DNA of 34,086 nt, taken from positions 185,657 through 219,742 of the forward strand of contig VHZZ01000479.1 of the NCBI GenBank assembly GCA_009801015.1, read 5' to 3'. Source of the DNA: Silene noctiflora. Its lineage: Eukaryota > Streptophyta > Magnoliopsida > Caryophyllales > Caryophyllaceae. The position numbers were made by a program, and so were the translations under genes. The notes beneath the pieces are model-generated. The model had not been told where the DNA came from. It searched no databases and saw only the letters and a list, made by a program, of their open reading frames with translations. Shown here one piece after another: positions 23,261 through 34,086 of this stretch; positions within the stretch are counted from its first letter, which is position 1; every line of letters starts with the position of its first letter.

Positions 23261-23601
23261 TGTAGGTTCATAATTTTATATCCATTAATTGAATACACAA
23301 GAGCCAGATTACTCCGACGTAATTACGGGTAAAAGCAAATTCAGTAGGGAAAATGACCTACATCCAAAATTATTAAATTATAAAATTTTACGAGAAAATA
23401 TACTTTTAACACTTAATTGTAAAAAATTTAAGATAACAATTCAATATTGATAAAATAACTCAAGAAATTACACCCAACCTTGCAGTCTCATCACCTGAAA
23501 TCTCAGGCATGATGCAACTAGTGGAAGAGGAAAATACTCAATATGAGTTTGCAAATGAAATACTATAATTTTACAGAAGAATCACTAGAATCTGGATTAG
23601 C

Positions 23602-26600
23602 TCACACGGCCCCACAAACACGGACGTGAACTGGTGGTCCCCGGCAAAATATTGGCTCGGTGGGTGAATCACTTCTGGCACGAGCTCTAAGGATGTCGTT
23701 AGCATCATTGATCACGGACGCTGCCATTAGTGTGTACTCCCCTGGTACTCCAAAATATAAGGAAAATGAATGCTTGATTTCCTGTAGCGGAGGGACCTCT
23801 AATGTAATTCCGTTAAGGACACCTGAATAATTAAGTGGAAAGATATCAGGGCATCGAAATTTGCTATTGAGGTTCCTGAAGTTATTGTCATTCTTGTTGA
23901 GAAAATTGATAGTTTGACATATAATGTCTTACTTGACGATTTCATTTCATGACAAGGGAGACAAACTTGATGCTGGCCGGTTTTCATGAATCATGAGTAC
24001 CGCTCTCAAGGTTATTTATGGAACAATTGCCCTAGTTTACTAATTTAAGAGAGCGCATAAGGAATTATTAGAGTTGGTGTGCAGCAGAAGAAAAATAAAA
24101 CGAAGTCGATACTTACCAGCCCATAGCACGGTGGCCTTGGGACCCTCGAGGCAATTTTCTCCAGCAACGTCTCGACATGTAATGCTGAGATTCATCTTGA
24201 TCATTTCCTTAGTGTTATTCCGAACCAAAACTTCGATAGGAGTTAAATCATGGGCTAATACAGAATTTTCGGATTCAGAGTTCTTCACATCATCTTGCAA
24301 ACCATCCCGAGCAAGCCGGAATCCAAAAGTTAAGGGATCCGGAAGCAGCACATCCATAACAGAGGTCTGGAGGGCCGCCAGCATAGCGTCCTTAATATTG
24401 AGTTCTCCGGAGTTATTACGCCCCGATTCCCAGCGAACTTTTATCCTAGAGATCAAGTTCTTTATACAAGCATTTAGCTCAGCTTTAGCACTCTTTTCAG
24501 GAAAGCTTGAATTTCTAACAGTCGAAGGCCCGTCCGCTGAGGGTTGGTTCATTAAGAAAGAGCCATCTAGAACAGGAAGCTTAAAATGCTCTAGTGGTAT
24601 CACCACTCTTGCGGAGGAATCCCTATCAATGGTGGTTTTTGGATAGCCATACTCAGCGGATTCATGGTCGATAGAGCTGTCCTCGTCAGGATTAGAGTTT
24701 TCTACCTGGACTGAGACACTAATAACAAAGACCACATCGGTCGGATTTGACAGCTCGAGTTCTAAAAAGCGAAGACCCCAAGTACCTCGATAGGGGTCGA
24801 TTTTAACATACGGGCGGGATAGTGAATCAGTACCACCATCGTCTGCAGTAGATGGTTTTGGAAGGCTTCTACTGATCTGAGTAGGGATTTCCATAGATAG
24901 CATACGGGCCTTGACAAATGATAATCCTTGCGAAACACAGACATTCAATGGCACAACAAGACGTCTACCAGGAGGTATTGACGATTCTGTGTTATTTCCA
25001 GTAGGGCCTGGCAAAGATGAATCCCATTGTATAAATTAATGAATACAATTAAGCATTTTAGGCAGTACAACAACATTAACACAGTGCCTCAATCACTATA
25101 AATGGTGGTGGGGTAAGAAATGTCGGATGTTTACTGTCTTTGTTTTATTCCATCATATTCCAAAGCCGGAGAATACAAGTCTTTGGCCCATTGGAGATGG
25201 AAACTTTTACATCAAAGGAATAAAAAGAGAAAGGATGCATCAAAGTGTATCACTGGAGTTCATTTACATTTCAAGATTTAAAAGGCACGTAAAGAGAAGA
25301 TCTTCAGTGTAGATGATTCGACAAGGTACCATGTGAGATCTACCAAAAGATAATTAACAAACAAAATGTATCAGAAGAAACTGAGAACTCCTATTTCGGA
25401 AATCCAGATGCATCTCTCTCTATCAACTAAAACTATACTATAAATATTACGATAACGAGTAATTGAAAGAGCATGAAGCGTCGGCTTAAGGTTGGGTCTC
25501 CTCCCAGTAAAGTCAATTGAGATGCTTGTAAAGTGGCGAAGCCAGGATTTGAACTTAGGGGGAGGATGGAATAATATAAGGTACACTTGGAAAAAATTAA
25601 CTGCAAACTTCAAAAATCTCAAACATGTTTCCTCTGACCACAATCGTTCAATAAAACATTTACCTATCGAGCCAAGGACCCTAACTAATGAAAGTCGTTC
25701 CAAATCACCAGTATGACTGAAAGGGAAAAAAACTTGGAAGCCCAAAATGTAATTTATCGGACTACTAATCATATATGCATATGCAGAACCATTCAATGTA
25801 TACAGTGACATGAAGTAATGACTTAAAAACTCTTGTCTAAGTGATTACCTGCATAATGAACCATCAACATTGGGCAGGTCCCATCTTTTTGTTGCCTTCC
25901 TAAAATTGCAGACCTCCCCGGACCAGAATCAACGTCCACACCAGTGTGTTGCCATGCCTTAATGGTCACTGGCAGAGTAACCTCAGCACCGGGTTTTAGG
26001 GGAAGGGCCGACTTTAAGCTTTCGTATGAAATTGAAACGACGGCATCTTGGTTTTTCCCGGACAATGATATGTGTGCTTGCTCCACAGCCACTGTCCCAG
26101 CATTGGCCAAACTTATCCATAGATCACGAATTTCACCTTCATATAGAATCACAGCTCCATCGCCACCTACAACACGTGACACAAGCAAGGGCAGTGGGGC
26201 CACTACCGAAATGCCAGGAACCGACACGTTCCTCAAAGTTGGGGACCCACAGCTACGAAAAGGGTCCGACAACACAAGCCCTTGCGCTGCACCTAGTAGC
26301 AGGTTATCAACATCTCTAAAAAGGTGTTCTGTGATAACTCCAAAACAATGTGCAATGCATCCCGGAATTGTTATGGGACCCATGGATGTGGGAATCCCGG
26401 ATAAAGGGATGACTTTTGATGAATTAGGAGGAAGAGTCACACTGATAGGAAATGCATTGAAGTTTCCGGTAGGAACTGAGAGATATATGCTCTCAACAAC
26501 CAAGTCAAAACCACATGGGTTTGCCAATTCAACTAGCACCTGAACTGGTTCACCAACAACCCAAATTAACTCCGCTTTACTATTGCTATTAGCATCCCCT

Positions 26601-29600
26601 TTGCTGAATGGAGTGTAAATGAAAGGCCCGGTAGGAGCAGCACCAGCCCACCAATCTTCTCTATCGGGATTGCGCTTTACAATATCCATTTGAGATGGAT
26701 TCACAGGAAAAGAATGTAACCTGAATACCATGAGTATACAAATCAATTCAAGTTTTTGCCATCACATTATGACAAAGTATTCAGTTTAAGGATAAGGTAA
26801 AACGGAAATTGTAATAGATTTCCACGCCTAGGCACTGGCAATAGCAAAATGTTTCAGTCATCCCTCTAAATAATATCCTCCTCCATCCCATTGATATTGT
26901 CCTCATATAGACAAGGTTAAGGAAGCGTATAATTAAACAAGGTATTAAATCGCAGACTCGCAGTTACCGGACACAAATCACGGTTGCGTCCTATAATTCT
27001 TTAGAGTCCCGGTTTATCACGGCATGCTTTTATATTGATCATACAAGCCATATCGGTCTAGTATCGACTTTATTAGCCTTGTACTGCAAAAATATTGGCT
27101 CGACTCTTCATATATTGGAAAATATCGGTGCAAAAAGTTGAAAATCCTTCAAGTATAACAAGTTATCCAATTAAGAACAGAAAAGAGAGTTCTAATTCAT
27201 GTTGTAAACCTTAGCAAAGAAAAAAAAAACGTAGAAAATTTACTGTATACTACCTTATTAAAAAGAAAGATGAGTAACTTACCTAATGAAAGGCAAAGCA
27301 GGATCAGCACAGCGAGTCCCGGAAGGAAGCCTTGAAGCAGTGTTATTAAGAGCAACTACGAGGCTATTTTGGCCAGGCGGTGTAATAAGAGGATAGTAAT
27401 TTCTTAGGAGGCGTGCTGCTGCACTCCATGCAGCAAGAGGATCTCCTGCTTTCATAGCTGATTGTAGAATCTCTCTTAGAACAACCATTTGCAGGGTGCT
27501 CCACTGAGACTCAAACTGTGAAACTATAGAGTTGGGATGCATTTTCCCCACGTCCAGATGACTCTGTCCATTTTCCTGTAGTAAGGAGAGAAGATGGAGG
27601 GTAACTTGTTATTCTCGAGTCTTTTCGGCAAGGAAAAAAGTCTACGATGATATTCTATCACTTACAGGAAGAGCATCTCTGGCAATAGATGCTTTACTTT
27701 CAACTCGATAAGCCTTTGTTGAAATTGCCAAAACTTGCAAAGCACTTATAGCAGCAAATCTGTTTTCCTGTTGAAGATACAGCTGAGCAACCTGCCTTGA
27801 GAAGAAAGCAGCTTTTCTCTCATACCCGAGCCTAGAATAAAGGCGAGCTATCTCAACATATAGCACTAATCGATCAGTTGCATCAATCAAAGATTTTGAG
27901 CCATCTGCAGCATTTGTCAATAGATCGACAACTTCTTTAGCATGTTCTGTCCTGTAAAGGTGTGATTTTCATATAAATTAGCCATGAAAAATCACAAGAG
28001 AAACAATGCAGCAGCTAGCTTGCCTGGTAAATAATTGGGGTCAGCTAGATAAGCTCAGCATGAAAATTGCCGATGTGATCCTCTTTACACTTGATAAAAA
28101 AGGATATATTATTCAGAAACAAAAAAAATATTGGCTGTTGCGCCGTAAGATGTCCAAACTTGGAATTTTTTTAGCAAGAAACTAGAGATCACGTAATTAT
28201 TGCACACTGTGAAGCAGTACACATACAAAACTAACGGTACGCAAACAAAAGACCCACAAACTGAGGATATAAAAGCCATGCACTCGAGCATACTCGGCTT
28301 ATGTTTTAGAAACCAATGTGCCGATGAGAACATTGTTGTTCCTTCCCAAAAAAATTTTTCCTTAACAAAACAATTGCCAAAATGATACGCCCTTGAACTA
28401 GAGATCATGCTGAAAAAACAAGAGAAAAATACAAGGGGAATAAAATTCGGTGAAAAGAGGAATATATCCCTCATAAAGTAGACAATCATTACCTACAAAG
28501 GAACCTAGCCAATTTCAAAGTGGATTCGAGTTCAAAGCTCACAGGTGAAACCCTGCAAAGGCATAAATGAATAGTCTAAGGTGAGGATACTCAAAAATAA
28601 AATAAAAAAATATTACACAAAAAATAGTCAAACCATAAAGCTCCAATCTCTAACACATAATTCTATTGAGGCATTCCTCCATCAATTTGTTATTGTTAAC
28701 TTGTGATGGATTCGCTATAAGCTCTTAACCCGAACTGCTTGCTGATTCAAAAGACTTGCTTAAATGCTAACATTTCCTTTTCTTCCAGTGAGAACTAGAA
28801 TCTACTAAAGTTGAGAAAAAGACGAATTTGATTTTGCTTATGCACAAATTTATGTCGTTAAATTTACTATAGTTCGTTCAATTGCATTTATTATTCAGAA
28901 CCTCTTCAGGTCATCAACACTGAAATTCTAAAACATGATTCCCATATTTGGTTAAGATTATAGCCTATAGTTATAACACCAATACGGCAATACATAGGTA
29001 TAGACTATAGACTCAGCTCACCTTTGTGCATTGTCCTGTATGAATGACTTCCTGTAATGAAGAATCACACTGTTATAACGATACCTCACCTCATCCTCTA
29101 ACGCTGGATCACTTTGTCCCATACGGTCCATCTGTTCATAGAGCATTCCTCCAAAGATGTCATTATTATAACAAAATGGAAAACAAAAATGGATAATAAG
29201 GTCAAGAATTTTATCATCAGACAAACAACAAGATAGAAAGAGAAAGACGAGCTTCAGAAGTGTTGAAGGTATGTCAGTTTTTCTGTGATAATGAACATGA
29301 ACTGTGTTATCTTTAAACGCTACGCACTTTATAAGACCGACTGAAGTCGCTAATACCCATAAGACTAAAAGTCTATAGTACAGAGTAGTTATTAAGTTCT
29401 ATGACTTCACATCATTACGAAAAAAACTTGGTCGAATGCATAAGTGCAATAACACTACATCACGGATTAGAATTTTGTATTGTAAGTGTAGATTCTAAAT
29501 GACACGGCATTTGATTATAAGGGGGGAAAACAACTTTTCTAGAATGATACAGCTAGGCTTCCAGTCACTGAGACAAGCCCACTATGAAAACTACACAGAA

Positions 29601-32600
29601 TTTTTTTTCACAGTGTTTATGTTACCCATGTCTCCGACTTAATCCAAATCGGACTTCCTCCTCGTATATGTGCATTTATTGCTGACTAGTCATTATCTTA
29701 AGGTAGATTTCCACTATTCCAGCTCCTTGACTTAGTAAGCTTAAAAATTGCTGATTCAGTTAATGCTAAGACCTAGGATCTGCTAATTGCCCTCAATACA
29801 CCTCCATAACTTGTATGTACCATTCCAATTCGTCCTCAGAAAGGAATCGGTAACAATGCAAACCTTATAGAACACGCATGCGGCAAAACTCATCCGCCTA
29901 AGATATGAGTTATCTGAACTTTGTTTAGAGTTTAAACATAAGATAACTCAACTGAAGAAACTCAAGTGGCGGATCTGTGGCTGCTAATAGGACCCTCTGC
30001 CCTCAGCTATAGTATGGTATTCATGCAAGGACACTAATGTATCAATAAGCCCGACCAAAAATGTGAATCAATGAAGCTGAATGAGAGATTGTCCACAAAA
30101 ATAGTAGGGAAAAATAACAGCTATAAAGAGTGGTTCAGGAATCGCACAGCTCCAAAGGACAACTCTCACGGCTTAAAAACAACTATAAACTTCCATGCCA
30201 TTTGCCAAATACAGCAGACATTCATGGAAAACTCCCTGAAATCCCGTTAGATCCTAGTAAAAAAAAATTAATCCACAAGGAGTAGCGAAATGCACGGGAC
30301 CAATCATACTATCCAATGGAGAAATAATTCTCCCTCCATTTCAGTCAATAAGCCATGTATTTCAAAGTTTCCCTCAGAAAAAAAGAGAGAGATGAGGCTT
30401 ATTGACTAAAATGGAGGAAATGCAAACGACTGACAAAAGTTTGTAAAGTGCACCAAACCTCTAAAGCATTGAAGAGTAATACAAGAAAGGCAACAAACAT
30501 AGAATTACCAGTAATGCGCACACACTTCCTTCCAGAGCCCCAGCATACCAGAATAAATCTCCTGTCAATCTGGCAAGTTCTAGAGCGGTGTTGTAGTGGG
30601 CATTGGCATCAACAGGTGAACCAGCTAACAAACAATAATCCCCGATGGTTTTTTGGGCACGCCCAAGCCTCCGCTTTTTGGCCTTAATTACCTGGGGTGA
30701 ACAGATAAATGTCAAATGCAATCACATTTGGAAAGGCCTTGGAGGCTCTAAAACAAGAAAGAAGAAAAAATCTAAATTTATGTAACACCTAAACAATAAA
30801 CCTCCTCTGAGCTGAGACTAGTTTGAGAATCCAAGGGCGTCTTGACTATTGTTCCAGCAGATTCTGCTTTGAGGACCCAGTTTTCGAATTCCATTAACAA
30901 CGATGCAGCAATATCCTGCATCATTGTGTGCATGTGCATCTCCAGAGTCCGCCGATCAGCAGGGGGAAACAAGTTTAAATCACCCTCCCTTTTACTACCA
31001 TCCTTGAGCTGAAAGGGAAGAACAAAAATCGATGAAGACAAGATGTAAAATCCCAAAAGAAAATTGGTTCAAGATGAAGGTCTATTTGTACCACTTCAAG
31101 GCTATGTTTCTCAGACTCAATAGAAGTCTCCAACGCGCGTGTATGTCAATTGTTGACTTTGGTTATTTTATTACAAGAGCTCATGATTTTAGTTTAAGAA
31201 GTGAAGTGTCCAAGTGTAACACCCATGGTGTCGGTGCACGAGCTAATGTCAAAAAATTGCCATGGATAGCTTTACCGACATTTCATTTTACACTATGATA
31301 AGAAATTATAGACCAATTTTACAGATGATATGACAAAAAAAGTGGTCAGGTAGCAATACATGCAACTTTGACAAGGTCAAGCCTTTAATAAACTCAGCTC
31401 ATCAAAATCCAGCACAACTTGGTATAATTATCGATGCCAGTGGGAATATTCACCATCATTCCAATCATACACAGTGATCACAAATTGCACACTCTATAGT
31501 CCAGTAGAAATTCAACAAACAGAAGAACATGAAACATGAACAACAATTAGAAAAAAAAAAATCAAATCTTTCATAAGCTAGCCCACTATATGAACCCAAA
31601 CAAAGGTCAAATTCTTCTCTATCAAACTAAATCAATCATCAAAAAACAACTGGGTAATCACCAAAACGGGATAATGTGAAGTTACCTGCTCATCCCCAAG
31701 GCAAAACCCAAACATAGGCCAAATCTTTCCTATAAACTATATCAATCATCAAAAAACAACAATTGGGTAATCCCGAGAATGCAGTAATGTGAAATTACTC
31801 GTTCATCCCAAGGGCAAAACCCAAACAAATACCAAATCTTTTCTATCAAACAAAATCAATCATCAGAAAAACACAATTGGGTGATCACCAAAATGTGGTA
31901 ATGTGCAATTACCTGTTTGTACCCAAGGAAAAACTCAAACAAAAACCAAATATTTTCGGGGAAAGTAGTAAACTGCCCCCAAACGTTTAGGGCTATGTGC
32001 AATTTGGCCCCAAACGTTTTCAAACGTGCAATTTATCCCCAAACGTTTGAGATTCTGTGCAAATCAACCCAATTTTAAAATCCGGCAAGTTTACGTCTAC
32101 TACCACCCACCCCACCGCCATCAAACACAATCCTCCACTTCATATTCCATCCTAACTCTCCTTTTCTGGTCAAACCCCAACCATAACTACCGACATACCC
32201 TCTTACCGCTTTAGTGTCCAGGTTACTATAAGACATTCCATTTCGTGAAAGTATGGCCACGTTTGATTGCATAGTCTGTCCAATCGAGTGTTAAAATATA
32301 CAACACTGCCAATACTAGATTGATGTGGGGCCCTCTGCATGAGTAAAGAGCTATTCTGATGGCCACTGGAAGTAGTAGCTTGCAAATTAATGTTCCCCGT
32401 GTTTTGAGCAGATTAAGTTAAGTTGATCCTGCAAATTGTCGTGGTTTCATTGTTGTTGGATTTTGTGCAGCAAATTCATTTGCTTACTAACCACGTTCAT
32501 TTCGTATCTACGGGGAGAGGAGAGTTAGGATGGGATATGGGATGGTAGATTATGTTTGATGACGGTGGGGTGGGTGGTAGTTGATGTAAACATGCCGGAT

Positions 32601-33593
32601 TTTTAAAACTGGATTAATTTGCACATAATCTCAAACGTTTAGGGGTAAATTGCACGTTTGAAAACGTTTGGGGCCAAATTGCACATAGCCTCGAACGTTT
32701 GGGGGCAATTTGATACTTGCCCTCAATCATCAAAAACACACAATTGGGTAATCACCAAAATGCGGTAATGTGCAATTACCTACTCATCCCCAAGGAAAAC
32801 CCCAAAACATTTTTGAGCAATAATTAGTATAATTATCAATGCCAATGGCCAATGGTAGTTCACCATCATGCCAATAATACACAGTGCTCGCGACGAATTC
32901 AGACTATACAACAATGGGGGTAATCACACAAATTCACCCTATAATCAATCAAACAACCAATAAAAAATGCATGATCCACTATATAAACCCAAACAAAGGC
33001 CAAATCTTTTTCTAGAAAACTAAACAAATCATCAAAAAACAACAACAAAGCCTTAATCTTAAGATATGGTTGGGGTCGGCTAACATGAATCATCATTTAA
33101 AACCGCTTCGGATAAATCCAACAACACCCCCATCAAAAAACAAAACCAGAAAACAGCAAAAAGGATCAAAATGCAAAATTACCTGTTCATCACCAGGACA
33201 AAACCCAAAACATTTCTGAGCAAGGGCAGAATTATAACCCTTACAAACAAGAGAAAAGTGATCACTGACAGAATCAAGATTCGGCGAAGAAGGACAATGA
33301 AAGATACCAATAACACTTAGAATTTTTCTATTAGATTGAAAATCTTCCCAAGGACTTGGAGGTGATCCACCAAGTATAAACTTAAATCTTAAACAACCAG
33401 AATCCCAAGGCTGATGACTAAAAGGTGATTTCTGATGTTCAATATAAAAAGAAGAAATTGAAGAAAGATCAACTTTTGAATGAAGTGTTAATAATGATGC
33501 ATATTCTCTGAATAATGATGGTGTTATTTGTCCTATTGGTACTACTGCTATTCTTATTGTGCACATTGATTCTATGCTTACATCTGGTTCCAT
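23602..33593 (-). CDS. TRS120: TRAPPII-specific subunit TRS120 (TRAPPC9 homologue)
   Basis: Trs120-family subunit of the TRAPPII tethering complex at the trans-Golgi network, which in plants is needed for cytokinesis and polarised secretion. Ten minus-strand exons join in frame: 33593-33183, 31008-30802, 30691-30509, 29131-29022, 28552-28493, 27951-27666, 27575-27283, 26720-25849, 25007-24117 and 23822-23602. All borders are GT-AG, and the 3534 nt encode 1177 residues (Arabidopsis about 1186). Family blocks run throughout: EHQKSPFSHQPWDSGCLRFK (about 52-71), MMQDIAASLLMEFE in exon 2, KKRRLGRAQKTIGDY in exon 3, FESQWSTLQMVVLREIL in exon 7, DWWAGAAPTGPFIYTPFSKG and FGVITEHLFRDVDNLLLGAA in exon 8, and TWGLRFLELELSNPTDVVF in exon 9. 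It ends GPPVHVRVCGAV. The C-terminal half is beta-rich, as in Trs120. Intron 1 (2174 bp) is full of copies of the exon 1 end. The gene looks intact. Confidence 0.95.
25008..25848. other. TRS120 intron 8
   Basis: 841-bp intron. The words around 25525-25575 (GTGGCGAAGCCAGGATTTGA, then AGGGGGAGGATGGA) resemble a common dispersed plant repeat. No gene is seen. Confidence 0.4.
26721..27282. other. TRS120 intron 7
   Basis: 562-bp intron with nothing recognisable apart from a CTCCATCCCATTGATATTG stretch near 26880 that recalls one end of a Stowaway element. Confidence 0.4.
29132..30508. other. TRS120 intron 3
   Basis: 1377-bp intron. Apart from a small MITE at 30330-30418 I see no structured feature. 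Confidence 0.5.
30330..30418. mobile_element. Stowaway-like MITE in TRS120 intron 3
   Basis: It starts CTCCCTCCATTTCAGTCAAT and ends with the inverted partner GGCTTATTGACTAAAATGGAGG. The ~25-bp TIRs with a CTCCCTCC terminus are typical of Stowaway (Tc1/mariner) MITEs. The expected TA duplication is not clear at the edges. Confidence 0.7.
31427..33182 (-). repeat. Tandem duplications in TRS120 intron 1 containing copies of the exon 1 end and its splice donor
   Basis: Units of about 110-114 bp recur, each with CAATCATCAAAAAACAAC-like (31633, 31743, 31857, 32724), GGGTAATCACCAAAA and a motif that on the minus strand reads GATGA(A/G)CAG/GTAAT. That motif matches the true exon 1 end and donor at 33183/33182. 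The copied donors lie at 31685, 31798, 31912 and 32779. A larger block is also duplicated: 31427-31650 resembles 32828-33040, with a shared ATAATTATCAATGCCAATGG start and an ATACACAGTG word. Confidence 0.85.
31958..32723. mobile_element. Foldback element with ~204-bp terminal inverted repeats
   Basis: The left arm (31958-32161) and the reverse complement of the right arm (32519-32723) align along their length. Shared blocks include GCAATTTGGCCCCAAACGTT, TTCAAACGTGCAATTTA and CCACCCACCCCACCG. The unique centre is about 357 bp and non-coding. It interrupts one unit of the intron 1 array. Long TIRs suggest a foldback or Mutator-like non-autonomous element; no target duplication is visible. Confidence 0.85.
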
Positions 33594-33840
33594 TTTTCTG
33601 GGTTTTTGGGGATTTAGGGATTGATTTGGGATGTAGTGCAGTTTGATGATGAAGATGGAGGAGATCCCAGATGAATGTTGGGGGTGTTGTTCTTATTTCA
33701 TTGTTTTATTAACTGGACAGATCGGTAGGAGAATTGACTTGGGAAAGGTGGGGCTTATGCACGGTTTTTATTTTATTATATTGAAAAAATAAATAAGATG
33801 GGGAATATATTTAATAAAAATATGATTTTAATATTACAGT
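33594..33840 (-). promoter_or_regulatory. TRS120 5' flank
   Basis: Upstream of the TRS120 start on the minus strand. A TATAATAAAATAAAA stretch near 33765-33780 is a possible TATA region. No other motif is recognised. Confidence 0.3.
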
Positions 33841-33875
33841 TACTAATCTTAAACCCGTGCAAATTGCACGGGTAT
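33841..33875 (-). mobile_element. Helitron-like 3' end (minus strand), element running off the window
   Basis: The palindrome ACCCGTGCAAATTGCACGGGT at about 33853-33873 has 10-bp arms. On the minus strand it is followed about ten bases later by TTAGT, one base away from the CTAG/T Helitron end. If real, the element extends rightward past 34086, which is AT-rich and gene-free. Confidence 0.45.
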
Positions 33876-34086
33876 GCTGTTTTAAATGTGGTTATTATAA
33901 AAGAGTTCAAATATTTAAGATTTTGTTAATATACCTCTTTTTATTATAGAATAGTTCAAATGTGGTTAGTAAACACTGTTATTTAAGTTTAAAAAAATAT
34001 TTTCTTTCTTTTATAATGACATTAATTTAAATTTTAAAATACAATATATAATAATAAACAAATGTCACACATGCCACATTTAAAAA

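Noticed and set aside
24074..24646. 190-codon plus-strand ORF opposite TRS120 exon 9, with similar ones at 25944-26543
   Set aside because: These are shadows of the long TRS120 coding exons; the minus frame carries the conserved protein.
25371..25811. 146-codon minus-strand ORF in TRS120 intron 8
   Set aside because: It lies wholly within an intron between well-joined exons, has no family resemblance, and includes repeat-like sequence.
26870..26925. CTCCATCCCATTGATATTG as a Stowaway element
   Set aside because: Only one end is present; no inverted partner was found nearby.

Overview
The window is nuclear DNA of a flowering plant. The evidence is spliced genes with GT-AG introns, a eukaryotic cytosolic ribosomal protein gene, a plant flotillin, a class II KNOX homeobox gene, a plant-type TRS120 (TRAPPII) gene, an intron-less nuclear tRNA-Gly, and many short DNA transposons, a SINE and Helitron-like ends in AT-rich DNA. 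The protein sequences look eudicot. The GGGTCGGGTC-type and GACGGATATATCCGTC-type repeats remind me of Caryophyllales, but that placement is an inference. An 885-base run of N (20664-21548) shows it is a draft scaffold.

Layout: 1-2010 is repeats (AT microsatellite, TTCAG repeats, a foldback hairpin, about four degenerate copies of a ~300-bp tandem unit, then a GGGTCGGG-rich tract). 2286-4458 (+) is RPS11/uS17 in six exons with a telo-box and a site II element upstream. 5760-9115 (+) is a flotillin in three exons whose first intron carries a SINE and a 47-bp tandem repeat. 9875-13356 (-) is a KNAT3/4/5-type class II KNOX gene in five exons, convergent with the flotillin; an inverted pair of near-identical Tourist-like MITEs brackets its first exon and promoter. 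13357-23600 has no recognisable protein gene: it holds MITEs, hairpins, tandem duplications, GC-rich insertions, one tRNA-Gly(UCC), the gap and a Helitron-like 3' end. 23602-33593 (-) is TRS120 in ten exons (1177 codons).

The genes are unrelated housekeeping or regulatory genes (translation, membrane microdomains, transcription, vesicle trafficking); nothing suggests a cluster or joint pathway. I see no new multigene system. The most unusual structure is in TRS120 intron 1: the end of exon 1 together with its 5' splice site has been copied at least four more times into the intron, and a ~766-bp element with ~204-bp inverted repeats later landed in that array. Other points of interest are the duplicated KNOX core promoter, the inverted MITE pair, and a duplicated segment next to the tRNA in which one copy serves as the empty site for two insertions in the other.
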